A DNA stretch of 64,000 nucleotides from Rhizobiales bacterium 65-79 (GCA_001896885.1 MKRJ01000026.1:17653-81652); one strand, 5' to 3'; positions 1-10,800 are shown, counted from the first letter of the stretch. Made by a program: numbers and translations. The notes: a model not told the origin generated them from the sequence alone.

Positions 1-1455
1 ACGATGGAGACCCACATCTCATACATCTTCCTGGCGGGCCGCTGCGCCTACAAGATGAAGCGCGCCGTCAGGCTGCCCTACGCCGATTTCTCGACGCCGG
101 ACCTCCGTCTCGCGACCTGCCGCAAGGAACTCGATCTCAATTCGAGGACGGCTCCGGAGCTTTATCTCCGCGTGCGGCGCATCACCCACAGGGCCGACGG
201 TACGCTCGAATTCGATGGCAGGGGCGAACTGGCCGACGCGGTCGTGGAGATGAAGCGCTTCGACCAGTCGGCCCTTTTCGACCGGATGGCGCAGGCGGGC
301 ACGCTCACCCCGGCATTGATGACCGAAACGGCGCGCGCAATCCTGCGCTTCCATCAGGGCGCGCCAATCGTGCATGCGGGAAGCGGCGCGGCCAATATCG
401 AAGGCGTGCTCGACGTCAACCGCGCCGGCTTCGCAACCAGCCACGTCTTCACGGATTCGGAGGTGGATGCGTTCGACGCCTCGTTCCGGGCCGCGCTGGC
501 ACGCCACGCATCGCTTCTCGACCGCCGCGAGGCGGCCGGCAAGGTGCGCCGCTGCCATGGCGATTTGCACCTGCGCAACATCTGCCTTCTCGGCGGCGAG
601 CCGCGCCTGTTCGACTGCATCGAGTTCAACGACAGGATCGCCACGATCGATGTCCTCTATGATCTCGCCTTCCTGCTGATGGATCTTTGGCATCGCGGCT
701 TCCCCGAACTCGCCAATCTCGTCGCGAACCGCTACCTGGACGAGGCGGACGACGAAGACGGCTTCGTACTCCTGCCTTTCTTCATGGCGGTCAGAGCGGC
801 CGTGCGCGCCCATGTGACGGCGACCCAGGCGGAGGAGAGCGGCGACCCGTCCGGCAAGCTGGCAAGCGAGGCGCGAGCCTATTTCAGGCTTGCCTCGAAG
901 CTCCTGGCGAAGCATCCGGCCCGGCTCATCGCCGTAGGCGGCCTGAGCGGCTCGGGCAAGACCACGGTCGCCGAGGCACTGGCCGCGCATGTCGGGGCTC
1001 CGCCCGGCGCCCGCATCGTCGAGAGCGACCGCATCCGCAAGGCCATGCACGGAGTGCCGGTCGAGACGCGGCTGCCGGAAAAGGCATACCGCCCCGAGAT
1101 ATCCGAACGCGTCTATCGCGAAATGGCCTGGCGGGCCGTCCTGATCCTCTCGTCCGGGAGTCCGGTCGTCGCCGACGCCGTCTTCGACCGGGAGGCCGAT
1201 CGCGAGCGCATCGAACAGGCGGCGAAGGAGCGTGCCCTGCCCTTCCTCGGCATATGGCTCGACGCGGCCCCCGACGTTCTCTGGCAGCGGGTCAGAGGGC
1301 GAAAGGGCGGCCCTTCTGACGCCACCATCGACATCCTGTCGCGGCAATTGCAGCGCAACCCGGGCGCCATCGCCTGGCGGCGGCTCGACGCCGCCCGCAC
1401 GCCGAAGGAAACGGTCGAGGCAATCCTCAAGCCTCCGGCCGAAGCGGCCGGATAG
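1..1455 (+). CDS. Aminoglycoside-phosphotransferase-like / P-loop kinase fusion (5' end outside window)
   Basis: The visible 484 codons encode two domains. The N-terminal half (to about residue 280) resembles the APH/choline-kinase fold, with the Brenner-type catalytic segment CHGDLHLRN near residue 180 and a metal-binding IEFND segment about 25 residues later. The C-terminal half is a P-loop kinase with Walker A GGLSGSGKTT near residue 310. The family (COG0645/COG2187 fusion) is widespread in proteobacteria and its substrate is not established. The first in-frame ATG is at base 4, but the frame is open to the window edge and family members normally have some residues before the METHIS segment, so the true start is probably upstream. 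It converges on the next gene with only 5 bases between stop codons. Confidence 0.85.
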   Translation, partial: TMETHISYIFLAGRCAYKMKRAVRLPYADFSTPDLRLATCRKELDLNSRTAPELYLRVRRITHRADGTLEFDGRGELADAVVEMKRFDQSALFDRMAQAGTLTPALMTETARAILRFHQGAPIVHAGSGAANIEGVLDVNRAGFATSHVFTDSEVDAFDASFRAALARHASLLDRREAAGKVRRCHGDLHLRNICLLGGEPRLFDCIEFNDRIATIDVLYDLAFLLMDLWHRGFPELANLVANRYLDEADDEDGFVLLPFFMAVRAAVRAHVTATQAEESGDPSGKLASEARAYFRLASKLLAKHPARLIAVGGLSGSGKTTVAEALAAHVGAPPGARIVESDRIRKAMHGVPVETRLPEKAYRPEISERVYREMAWRAVLILSSGSPVVADAVFDREADRERIEQAAKERALPFLGIWLDAAPDVLWQRVRGRKGGPSDATIDILSRQLQRNPGAIAWRRLDAARTPKETVEAILKPPAEAAG

Positions 1456-1460
1456 TTTTG

Positions 1461-4142
1461 TCAGCCAAGATCGAGCGCGACCAGCATCAGGCCTGGCTCG
1501 TCCGGCTGATGGCTCACGGTGAAGCCGAACTCACGGCACATCTTCAGCATCGCCCTGTTCTCCTCCAGCACGATGCCTTCGATCCGCCCGATCTTCTCGG
1601 CCTTGGCATAGGCGATGATCTGCTGCAGCAATTGCCAGCCGATGCCGTGCCCTTGCAGGTCGCTGCGCACCAGCAGCGCGTATTCGCCCTTGGTGCGGTC
1701 GGGGTCGCAGGAGAGCCGGCCGACGCCGGCGAGGGCGCCGCTTGCCTGCTCCAGCGCCACGAAGGCCATGTCGCGGTCGTAGTCGAGCTGCGTGAGCCGC
1801 TTCAGCATCTCGTCGGGAAAGCCCTTGCGCGGCGCAAGGAAACGAAGCCGGACATCTCCGGCCGAGACTTTGGCGAAAAAGTCGGGGTAGAGCACAATAT
1901 CGGCTGGCTTGATCGGCCTTATGAGGTAGTCGGCGCCGCCGCCTGAAAACTCCTTCTCCCATTCCGCCGGATAGGGGCGGATCGCCAGCGCCGGGTTCGG
2001 CCCTTGCTCCTCGACGGCTCCGGGATCGATCTCGATGCGCGCATCGAGAGCTATGGCCCCCTCCACGTCGGCGAGCAGCGGGTTGATGTCCACCGACACG
2101 ATACAGGGAAAATCGACGATCATCTGGGAGAGGCCGTTGAGCGCCGAGGCAATCGCCTTGCGGTCGGCCGGCTTGCGGTCGCGAAAGCCGGCGAGCAGGC
2201 GGCCGATGCGCGTGCGCCCCATCAGGTCGCCCGCCAGGACATCGTCGAGTGGCGGCAGGGCGACCGCCGTGTCGTCCATCACCTCGACCGCCACGCCGCC
2301 CGCGCCGAACAGAATGACTGGGCCGAAGATCGGGTCGCGGCTCATGCCGAGGATCAGTTCCTGCGCCTTTCTCCGCACCACCATGGGCTGGACGGCAAAT
2401 CCCTCGATATCGGCTTCCGGAGCGTGCCGACGCACCCGATCCTCGATGGCGCGGGCGGCCTCTTCCGCCTGTTCGGCGGTCCCGATATCGAGCACCACGC
2501 CGCCTATGTCCGACTTGTGCGAGATCGACCGGGAAAGCAGCTTCACGACCACCTTTTCCGCTGTCCCGAGCAGTTTCGTGGCGGCCCGCTTCGCTTTTGC
2601 CGGCGATTTCGCGACGATCGTTTCCGGCACCGGAATGCCGTAGGCGGCAATGGCGGCCTTCGCCTCAGGCTCGGTCAGCATGCGCCGGCCTTCCGCTGCC
2701 GCCTGGCGGAAGATGGCGAGAACGGCAGGGCGGTCCCCGGCGACATCCTCGCTGCGGCTCGAAGGGACGCGCATCAGCGCCTTCTGCGCCCGCGACCAGC
2801 CGGCGAGATAGGACAGCGCGCGCGCCGCATCTGACGGTGTCGCGAAGCTCGGTATCCCCGCGCCCTGAAGAATGCCACGCGCCTCACGCGCGGTATGCTC
2901 GCCGAGCCAGGAGGCAATCACAGGCTTGCCGCCGATCCGGCCGCCCTCGGCCAGTCCGGCGACGGCGCAAGCCGCCTCTACCGGCGAGGCGAGGCCGGTC
3001 GGGCAGTTCATAACCATCATCGCATCGACGCCTTGATCCGATGACACGAACTCCACCGCCGCCCGGTAGCGCTCGGGCGGCGCGTCGCCGATGATGTCGA
3101 CGGGATTGGCGCGGGACCATGTCGGCGGAAGCGCCGCATCCAGCCGTTCGATCGTCGCCGGCGCCAGTTCCGCGAGCCTGCCCTGCCCTTCCACGATCTG
3201 GTCGACCGCCAGCACGCCGGCACCGCCGCCATTGGTGACGATGCCGATGCGGGCACTCTCCAGCGTCGGAAAGCGCGCGGTGATCTCGGCCGCGTCGAAC
3301 AGTTCGGCCAGCCCGTCGACGCGCAGGATGCCCGCCCGCGAAAGCGCCGCGTCGATCACCCTGTCCGCGCCCGAAAGCGCTCCGGTATGGGTGGCGGCCG
3401 CCTTAGCCGCCGCTTCGTGCCGGCCCGCCTTCACCGCGATCACCGGCTTGATGCGGGAGGCGGCACGCGCGGCCGACATGAATTTTCGCGGATTGGTGAC
3501 CGTCTCCAGATACATGACGATGGCGCGCGCCTTGGCGTCGCCCGCCAGCATGTCCAGCCAGTCTCCGACATCCACATCCGCCATGTCGCCGAGCGAGACG
3601 ATGTGGGAGAAGCCGACTCCATTGTCGGCCGCCCAGTCGATCAGCGAAGTGGCGATGGCGCCGGACTGCGACAGGAGCGCGATGTTGCCCGGCTCGGCCG
3701 CCATATGGGCGAAGCCGGCATTGAGCCTTGCCGGCGGTATCATCAGGCCGACCGTATTGGGGCCGATGATGCGGAACAGGTAAGGCTTGGCCGCATCGAG
3801 CATCGCCTGCCTGAGGCCGTTCTCGCGCGTCAGCCCGGCGGTGATGACGACGGCGGCCCGGCAGCCTTTGGCGCCGAGATCGGAAACGATGCCCGGCACC
3901 GTCGCGGGCGGCGTGACGATGACGCCAAGGTCCGGCGCGGCCGGCAGTTCCGGGGCGCCGTGGTAGCAGCGCAGGCCGGCGACCTCGTCATATTTCGGGT
4001 TGACCGGCCAGATCCCTCCCTCGAAGCCGCCAGCAACGATGTTTTCCATCACGATCCGGCCGACCGAGCCCTCGCGCGGCGAAGCGCCGAAGACGGCGAG
4101 CGACCTCGGGCGGACGGCGAATTCCAGATTGCGTATCGTCAT
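1461..4142 (-). CDS. Bifunctional NDP-forming acyl-CoA synthetase / GNAT acetyltransferase
   Basis: The 893-residue protein has an acetyl-CoA-synthetase-like (ADP-forming) body: a CoA-binding domain at the N-terminus, succinyl-CoA-ligase-like domains with the THTGALSG segment near residue 265, then an ATP-grasp domain (SRSISHKSDIGGVV). A GNAT domain follows over the last 150 residues with acetyl-CoA-binding motif LQGHGIG. This is the architecture of Pat/PatZ-type protein acetyltransferases, in which the synthetase part is often regulatory, so it could be a lysine acetyltransferase rather than a true ligase. The ATG at 4142 is chosen over one 16 codons upstream because GGAG sits 6 bases before it. 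It lies 63 bases after the P-type ATPase and probably belongs to the same operon, placing it under the FNR-type box at 7039. Confidence 0.88.
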   Translation of the reverse strand: MTIRNLEFAVRPRSLAVFGASPREGSVGRIVMENIVAGGFEGGIWPVNPKYDEVAGLRCYHGAPELPAAPDLGVIVTPPATVPGIVSDLGAKGCRAAVVITAGLTRENGLRQAMLDAAKPYLFRIIGPNTVGLMIPPARLNAGFAHMAAEPGNIALLSQSGAIATSLIDWAADNGVGFSHIVSLGDMADVDVGDWLDMLAGDAKARAIVMYLETVTNPRKFMSAARAASRIKPVIAVKAGRHEAAAKAAATHTGALSGADRVIDAALSRAGILRVDGLAELFDAAEITARFPTLESARIGIVTNGGGAGVLAVDQIVEGQGRLAELAPATIERLDAALPPTWSRANPVDIIGDAPPERYRAAVEFVSSDQGVDAMMVMNCPTGLASPVEAACAVAGLAEGGRIGGKPVIASWLGEHTAREARGILQGAGIPSFATPSDAARALSYLAGWSRAQKALMRVPSSRSEDVAGDRPAVLAIFRQAAAEGRRMLTEPEAKAAIAAYGIPVPETIVAKSPAKAKRAATKLLGTAEKVVVKLLSRSISHKSDIGGVVLDIGTAEQAEEAARAIEDRVRRHAPEADIEGFAVQPMVVRRKAQELILGMSRDPIFGPVILFGAGGVAVEVMDDTAVALPPLDDVLAGDLMGRTRIGRLLAGFRDRKPADRKAIASALNGLSQMIVDFPCIVSVDINPLLADVEGAIALDARIEIDPGAVEEQGPNPALAIRPYPAEWEKEFSGGGADYLIRPIKPADIVLYPDFFAKVSAGDVRLRFLAPRKGFPDEMLKRLTQLDYDRDMAFVALEQASGALAGVGRLSCDPDRTKGEYALLVRSDLQGHGIGWQLLQQIIAYAKAEKIGRIEGIVLEENRAMLKMCREFGFTVSHQPDEPGLMLVALDLG

Positions 4143-4205
4143 GGCGGTCTCCAGTCTCGTCGGGTGACGACGATATAGTCCGGACATCAAGATAAGCGAA
4201 CGGGC

Positions 4206-6139
<1,934 letters not shown>

Positions 6140-6140
<1 letters not shown>

Positions 6141-6976
6141 CAGTGCGCTATCAGGATCGGAAGTCGCAGGTCGCGCAGGACGCCTTCCGTCGCCCCGCCG
6201 AGAACAAAATCGCGCACACGCGTATGGCCATAACCGCCCATCACCAAAAGGCCGGCGCCGCTCTGGATGGCATTTTCCTGCAGGGTGACCGCGATATCGC
6301 CGCCGTCATTCAGGGCGGCAAGCGATTCGGCGGGAAGGCCGCGCCCTTGCAGGCCCCCGGCGAAGCGGACGCCGGGATTTTCTTCCCGAAGCTCCTTTTC
6401 GTCGGTCACCGTGATCACCGATATCCTGGACGCGCGCCTCAATAGCGGGGCGGCGTCGGCTACGGCCCTTGCCGCTACCCGGCTGCCATCCCATGCGATC
6501 GCCACATGATCGAAGGGCGCCGGCTTGACCGAGCCGGGAAGCAGGATCGCCGGACGGCCGGAACCGAAAATGATGTCTTCGGCCAATTTGTGGAAGCCCT
6601 GGCTGGCCGCCTCCCAGCCGATCAGCGCCCAGTCGAAATAACGCGCGCGCTCCGCCGCAAGGGCGCCAACTTGCCCCAGGGGTGTATCCAACCGATCCGC
6701 AACGAACTTGACACCGGCGAGTTTGGCCTGATCCGCCGCGATGCGAAGTATGTCCTCGCCATGCTTGCGGCTTCTCGAATTTCCTAGCCGGATCAGTTCG
6801 GGCGTAGTCAGAAGAAATCTGGAGAGCGCGTTGGATAGCGGAGGTATCTGTACATTGATCGCCAGCGCATGCGCTTCCATGTCGAGCCGCGCCGCCACGA
6901 TCATGGCATTCATCACGACGCGCGGCAAAATGGGGTCGGGATATGGCACGAGCGGCAGGAAGGCCTGGAGATTCAC
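6140..6976 (-). CDS. Universal stress protein (tandem-domain length)
   Basis: The 278-residue soluble protein has the length of two fused UspA folds. The C-terminal half retains the nucleotide-binding signature GGYGHTRVRDFVLGG and the strand/loop HVAIAWDGS; the N-terminal half is more diverged and lacks the glycine-rich loop. Such proteins are common members of FNR/FixK regulons in rhizobia. It is the first gene of a leftward operon with the P-type ATPase and the acyl-CoA synthetase. A TTGAC-N4-ATCAA box is centred about 70 bases upstream of its ATG, consistent with oxygen-responsive activation. Confidence 0.9.
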
Positions 6977-7038
6977 GGTCGAGTTCCCGGTCGGAAGTCT
7001 GAGGCGACGACATTGAGCTTAGAGCCTGCCCGGTTACC

Positions 7039-7052
7039 TTGACGGGGATCAA
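7039..7052 (-). promoter_or_regulatory. FNR/FixK-type box (TTGAC-GGGG-ATCAA) for the USP/P-type ATPase operon
   Basis: The 14-base site has one mismatch to the TTGAT-N4-ATCAA consensus. It is centred 70 bases before the universal stress protein ATG at 6976, matching the spacing of the other boxes in this window. A second, poorer copy (GTGAC-GCCG-ATCAA, 7081-7094) lies further upstream. Confidence 0.75.
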
Positions 7053-7144
7053 TTGCCTGCCCGCGGGCCGCATGAAGGGCGTGACGCCGATCAAGACACG
7101 GACTCGATCGCGCTGTCCGGGGATGCCTTCCGAAAACCCCTCGC

Positions 7145-7158
7145 TTGATCCAGATCAA
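7145..7158 (+). promoter_or_regulatory. Perfect FNR/FixK-type box (TTGAT-CCAG-ATCAA)
   Basis: The site is a perfect inverted repeat matching the consensus. Its centre (7151.5) lies 63 bases before the ATG at 7215 of the cytochrome c gene. A class II site at -41.5 would put transcription start near 7193 and leave a roughly 20-base leader. Confidence 0.85.
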
Positions 7159-7214
7159 CGCGACGCAGCGCGAATGGCCTAGAAACGGTAACCGGGCCTT
7201 TGTCGGGGAGCGGT

Positions 7215-7610
7215 ATGCCTGAGCTATCTGACCTGATCTACCGCTTCGGGAATAGGACAGAGAAGGCGGCCAGCCCGTACCACAAACTGGCAATGTCCAA
7301 ACCGGCAGTCGGTCTGGCCATGGCGCTGGTCGCGGCTACCCCCGCCACCGCCGACTCCCGCATTTCGAGGGGCGAAGCCCTGGTCAAAGCCAACTGCGCC
7401 CGTTGCCATGCTGTCGGGCGCAGCGATGAGAGCCACCACCCGGACGCGCCGCCGTTTCGGACGTTGTCGCGGCGGTATCCGCTCCAGGATTTGGAAGAGG
7501 CGCTGGCCGAGGGCATCTCGACCGGCCATCCCGACATGCCGGAATTCATCGCCGAGCCGGACCAGATAGATGCGATGCTCGCCTATATCGGGAGCTTGAA
7601 GGAAAAATGA
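7215..7610 (+). CDS. Small exported c-type cytochrome
   Basis: The 131-residue protein carries one heme-c motif, CARCH (Cys61-His65 from this start), and a likely distal methionine ligand in HPDMPEF, so it is a class I monoheme cytochrome. The ATG at 7215 is chosen because GGGGAG precedes it by 4 bases and it fits the FNR box leader length. It implies an unusually long n-region before the hydrophobic signal segment. A start at 7293 (MSKPAVGLAMALVAATPATA) would give a cleaner signal peptide but has no obvious ribosome-binding site. The partner is unknown; the nearby cytochrome b561 and the cbb3 oxidase are candidates. Confidence 0.8.
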   Translation: MPELSDLIYRFGNRTEKAASPYHKLAMSKPAVGLAMALVAATPATADSRISRGEALVKANCARCHAVGRSDESHHPDAPPFRTLSRRYPLQDLEEALAEGISTGHPDMPEFIAEPDQIDAMLAYIGSLKEK

Positions 7611-7653
7611 ATCGGAAAGGCGCCGACACCTCGGTGGCGACGGGATTGTAGGC

Positions 7654-8217
7654 ATGACCAGACGCAGCGCGGGGATCCTGGCATACCGGCGTCGGGATTC
7701 CCTGGAAGTTCTTCTCGGGCATCCCGGCGGGCCGTTCTGGAGCCGCCGCGATGAGGGATCCTGGTCGATCCTGAAGGGCGAATATGATGAGGGCGAGGAC
7801 CCGGAGGCGGCCGCACGACGCGAATTCAACGAAGAGACGGGATGGGTGGTGACCGGTCCGGTCGAGCCGCTCGGCGAAATCAGGCAGCGCGGCGGAAAGA
7901 TCGTCACCGCCTACGCCGCCGAAGCGGATTTCGATCCGGCAATGCTCGTCAGCAACATTTTCACGCTGGAATGGCCGCCGAGAAGCAGCCGGATGCGGTC
8001 GTTTCCGGAAATCGATCGCGTGCAATGGTTCACCTTGGCGGAAGCCGGATCGAAGGTCGTCCCCGGCCAGGCGGGATTCCTTGATCGGCTGGCGGCGGGC
8101 CTGCCGCGTGCCCGCACCGACCCGCAGTCGCCCGGTTCCACCGTCGTCGCATCGGCGCAAGCTCCGGCGCCTGCGGTTCGCAAGCCCCGCGCCGCCCCTG
8201 GAAATAGTGAAGAATAG
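7654..8217 (+). CDS. NUDIX hydrolase with low-complexity C-terminal tail
   Basis: The 187-residue protein contains a Nudix box with the catalytic core REFNEETGW near residues 55-63 in an otherwise standard fold (opening ITRRSAGILAYRR-like strand, then a product of about 150 residues). The final 35 residues are rich in Ala, Pro and Ser and lie outside the domain. The substrate is unclear; this subgroup is annotated as NTP pyrophosphohydrolases including oxidative damage repair. It starts 43 bases after the cytochrome c stop, so the two may be co-transcribed from the 7145 box. Confidence 0.85.
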   Translation: MTRRSAGILAYRRRDSLEVLLGHPGGPFWSRRDEGSWSILKGEYDEGEDPEAAARREFNEETGWVVTGPVEPLGEIRQRGGKIVTAYAAEADFDPAMLVSNIFTLEWPPRSSRMRSFPEIDRVQWFTLAEAGSKVVPGQAGFLDRLAAGLPRARTDPQSPGSTVVASAQAPAPAVRKPRAAPGNSEE

Positions 8218-8251
8218 CCGCCGAAGAGGCATGAAAGGACGCTGAACCGGA

Positions 8252-8779
8252 ATGATTTCGAGGAATAGTCATGTCGTTCGTTACTCGACGGTGATGATCG
8301 CCGTTCACTGGATGACGGCTTTTCTGATCATGGCGGCCTGGATCACCTCGGAAGGCGGCCGGCACGTCGTCGCGAACCCGCCTTTGCTGCATTTCTCGTT
8401 TGGATTGGCGGTTCTCGTCCTCGTAGTCCCTCGGCTTGTCTTGCATTTCCTCGGCCAGACGCCGCCGGCTCTCGATGAACATCGCCCGGGCCTCGCGCTC
8501 GCAGCCAGGATCGGCCATGCCGTGCTCTACGCATTCCTGATCGGCTTGCCGCTCAGCGGCTGGTATGCCGCCTCGCGCCTTGGGGTTTCCGTGTCCTTCT
8601 TCGGCATCGGTCTGCCGGCAATCGCAGCGCCGGTTCAGGGCGCGCCCGGGCTAATCGCGGAAATCCACGAGAACGCCGGCACGGTGATCCTCTACCTTGC
8701 CGGCCTCCATGTTCTGATGGCGGGCTGGCATCATTTCGTCTTCCGCGACGGCACATTGCGCCGGATGAGCCCGTTCTGA
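8252..8779 (+). CDS. Cytochrome b561-family membrane protein
   Basis: The 175-residue protein has four predicted membrane helices and the pattern of bacterial b561 proteins: HWMTAFLI in helix 1, a histidine in helix 2 (LLHFSFGLAVLVLVVPRLVLHFLG), GHAVLYAFLIGLPLSGW in helix 3, and HENAGTVILYLAGLHVLMAGWHHFVFRDG in helix 4. It is a probable diheme quinol or superoxide oxidoreductase in the inner membrane. It lies 34 bases downstream of the Nudix gene in the same direction, in a cluster of FNR-box-associated redox genes. Confidence 0.88.
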   Translation: MISRNSHVVRYSTVMIAVHWMTAFLIMAAWITSEGGRHVVANPPLLHFSFGLAVLVLVVPRLVLHFLGQTPPALDEHRPGLALAARIGHAVLYAFLIGLPLSGWYAASRLGVSVSFFGIGLPAIAAPVQGAPGLIAEIHENAGTVILYLAGLHVLMAGWHHFVFRDGTLRRMSPF

Positions 8780-8813
8780 GCAAACCTCCCTGCGCTCCCC
8801 GGATCGATCTCGT

Positions 8814-8827
8814 TTGACGCCGATCAA
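8814..8827 (+). promoter_or_regulatory. FNR/FixK-type box (TTGAC-GCCG-ATCAA)
   Basis: One mismatch to the consensus inverted repeat. Its centre lies 55 bases before the ATG at 8876, in the 96-base gap after the cytochrome b561 gene. It would drive the unknown gene at 8876 and the universal stress gene behind it. Confidence 0.75.
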
Positions 8828-8875
8828 GGCGCGGCGGGAGCGGCCGTGCATTGATAGGCTCAAAGGAGAACGGGC

Positions 8876-9262
8876 ATGACCGAAGCGAAGGATCTGGCGC
8901 CGAACTTCCGTCACGTGAGGCTGCTTCTCGCGCGTGCGAAAGAGCACCCTGCCGGCGAGCCCAACGAGGGCTACGATCTTCTCGTGCCGCTCGACAAGGA
9001 CGGGCGGCTCGACGCCGATACATGGAGAAGGCACCAGTCGGCCTGCCGTGTCCGCCACTTCACCGAGGAAGGCGACGCACGCATCGGCCGCCTGAGGCGC
9101 AAGCCCGGCGGACAGTGGTATTTCGACTACGAACCGGGCGAGAGCGACGACGAGATCGGGTTTCGCCTCGGAGAAGAGCGTTTCATGACCGGCGAATACA
9201 TATCGGTCGGCCACGCGCGGACGATGCGCACCTATCAGGTGGCGCGCGTCGAGAAACCCTGA
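8876..9262 (+). CDS. Conserved-looking protein of unknown function (FNR-box gene)
   Basis: I do not recognise this 128-residue protein. It is soluble with no signal peptide, membrane segment or cysteine-rich motif, and is rich in charged residues. It opens with FRHVRLLLARAKEHPAGEPNEGYDLLVPLD and ends with GEERFMTGEYISVGHARTMRTYQVARV. The single cysteine (SACRVRHF) is not in a recognised motif. AAGGAG lies 6-11 bases before the ATG, supporting the start. Codon use matches its neighbours. It sits directly behind an FNR/FixK-type box and 46 bases before a universal stress protein, so a role in low-oxygen adaptation is inferred from context only. Confidence 0.75.
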   Translation: MTEAKDLAPNFRHVRLLLARAKEHPAGEPNEGYDLLVPLDKDGRLDADTWRRHQSACRVRHFTEEGDARIGRLRRKPGGQWYFDYEPGESDDEIGFRLGEERFMTGEYISVGHARTMRTYQVARVEKP

Positions 9263-9308
9263 GCGGTTCAGCTTCATGCACAGATTTCACGAAAAGCGGG
9301 AGAGGGAG

Positions 9309-9755
9309 ATGTATGAGCACATACTGATCGCGACCGACGGTTCCGAACTGGCGGCCAAGGGCGTGCGGCATGGCCTGGCGCTTGCAGGTCCGCTGGGCGC
9401 CAGGGTGACGGTTCTGAGCGTCAGCCAACCCTTGCAGCTTCTGGCGGCGAAAGAAGCCATCGCGGCGGGCGTCGAGGATCCCGTCGCCCGCTACGACCAG
9501 CAGATCGACGAAGACATGCAGGAGCGTTTCAGGTCGATCAGCCAGCAGGCGTCGGAACATGGCATTCCCATCGACCTTCTTCACGAAATAGACGAATCCC
9601 CCGCGCAAGCCATCGTCAGGACGGCCCGGCTGAAGGGCTGCGACCTGATCGTCATGACATCCCACGGCCGGCAGGGGACGGCAAGGCTGCTGCTCGGCAG
9701 CCAGACCGCGGAAGTGCTGGCGCATACCACCCTTCCGGTCCTGGTGGTCCGCTGA
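9309..9755 (+). CDS. Universal stress protein (single domain)
   Basis: The 148-residue protein has the classic UspA features: N-terminal YEHILIATDGSELAAKG and the ATP-binding signature MTSHGRQGTARLLLGSQT near the C-terminus, ending with LPVLVVR. An upstream in-frame ATG at 9276 exists, but the ATG at 9309 is immediately preceded by a purine-rich GGGAGAGGGAG stretch and matches the family start. It is downstream of the unknown gene at 8876 and probably in its operon. Confidence 0.92.
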   Translation: MYEHILIATDGSELAAKGVRHGLALAGPLGARVTVLSVSQPLQLLAAKEAIAAGVEDPVARYDQQIDEDMQERFRSISQQASEHGIPIDLLHEIDESPAQAIVRTARLKGCDLIVMTSHGRQGTARLLLGSQTAEVLAHTTLPVLVVR

Positions 9756-9764
9756 TCACCGCGC

Positions 9765-9794
9765 CGACGCATCGTCAGCGTCGGGATCGATCCC
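9765..9794. terminator. Hairpins between convergent genes
   Basis: CGACGC-ATCGTCA-GCGTCG (9765-9783) is a 6-bp stem with a 7-base loop, and it is followed by the palindrome GGGATCGATCCC (9783-9794). The pair sits between the stops of the converging universal stress and host-attachment genes. No T-tract follows, so its role as a terminator is tentative. Confidence 0.35.
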
Positions 9795-9837
9795 GCACCT
9801 TCTTGGCCCGCCACGCTCCGCGACGGGCCCGTCATGC

Positions 9838-10242
9838 TTACTCCCTGGCAAGCGCGGCAACGATCGCTTCGACCGTGTGGCCCGTCAGGTCCTTCGCCAG
9901 TTCGCCGACGAGCCGCGAACGGACCTCGTGGTGATAGTGCCGGCGCATTTCGCCTAGCGTGCGAGGATCGGCGATCACGTAAAGCGTGCCGATGCACCCT
10001 TCGAGCACCTGCCTGTTGAGATAACCGGCTGCCGCGGCGGCGAAATCATCCTCATCGAGCCGCGAATCGTCCGGATTGGCCGGAGTGCTTCTGTGGCGCA
10101 TTCCAGATCCCTGGTTGACGGCCGCGATTTCCGGAGGCTCCAGCGCGACCAGCCTGATATTCGGCTCCATCCCCTTGTTGCGGAACAGGCGCAGCTTTTC
10201 GCCATCGGCGACGGCAATGGTCGCGTCATTCGGCAGGATCAT
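9838..10242 (-). CDS. Host-attachment family protein (DUF-type, RNase-fold-like)
   Basis: The 134-residue protein resembles the bacterial 'host attachment' family: N-terminal strand ATIAVADGEKLRLFRNKG, a basic/acidic linker, and the C-terminal block GTLYVIADPRTLGEMRRHYHHEVRSRLVGELAKDLTGH. The family was named from a rhizobial or Agrobacterium context, but its biochemical role is not established, and structural similarity to release-factor/Pelota-like folds has been suggested for relatives. The start at 10242 is fixed by AAGGAG 7 bases upstream; a longer reading frame to 10407 is not needed. An FNR-type box is centred 62 bases upstream. Confidence 0.8.
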   Translation of the reverse strand: MILPNDATIAVADGEKLRLFRNKGMEPNIRLVALEPPEIAAVNQGSGMRHRSTPANPDDSRLDEDDFAAAAAGYLNRQVLEGCIGTLYVIADPRTLGEMRRHYHHEVRSRLVGELAKDLTGHTVEAIVAALARE

Positions 10243-10297
10243 CGGACTTCTCCTTTTCACACGAGTCCGACCGTGCCCTGCCGCGCCGGCGCGGGCC

Positions 10298-10311
10298 TTG
10301 ACCGGGGTCAA
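10298..10311 (-). promoter_or_regulatory. FNR/FixK-type box (TTGAC-CGGG-GTCAA)
   Basis: A perfect inverted repeat of the TTGAC/GTCAA variant. Its centre is 62 bases before the start of the host-attachment-family gene, the same spacing as other boxes here. Confidence 0.7.
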
Positions 10312-10410
10312 ACCAGCCACACCCCGCCCGGAGTTCGCCAGCGGCACCGATGATTGGTGAGGAGCCATGAACGCGTATCGGCTCACAGAGGCCTTTATGC
10401 GCGGCAAACT

Positions 10411-10800
10411 CTAGGCCGCAACCCGCGGCGGGCCGGCCGGGAATACGCCCGACATGGCGGTGAAGCCCTCGATGCGCTTGACCCTGTCGCACCAGCGTCG
10501 GATGGCGGGATAGTCCTGGCGCGAAATGCCGCCCTCCTCCGACAGCATGACGTAGGTAAAACAACCGATATCGGCGACGGTCGGATGCGGCGCGGAGCAG
10601 ACCCAGTCGCGTCCTTCCCGCTCGCGGAACCAGAGGTGTTCGTCGAGGATGCGGAACAGCCAATGCGCACCCGCACGCGCGGCGTCGATATCGAAATCGT
10701 AGAACAGGCCGTCGTGCAGATGCGCCGCCGACGCCGTCGAGGTGATGCAGTCCGCAAAGGCCAACCATTGGCTGATTTGGCCGAGCGATTTCTTCATCTT
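10411..10800 (-). pseudogene. Glutathione S-transferase remnant (C-terminal domain only)
   Basis: The reading frame encodes a recognisable all-helical GST C-terminal domain (LGQISQWLAFAD through DWVCSAPHPTVADIGCFTYVML to YPAIRRWCDRVKRIEGFTAM). No N-terminal thioredoxin-fold domain exists: upstream of about 10800 the frame runs antisense through a different broken gene. An intact GST would need another 80-100 residues. This is best read as a 5'-deleted pseudogene. It ends with a normal stop at 10411. Confidence 0.7.

Noticed and set aside
7081..7094. GTGAC-GCCG-ATCAA as another FNR box
   Set aside because: Only one half fits well, and better sites flank it on both sides.
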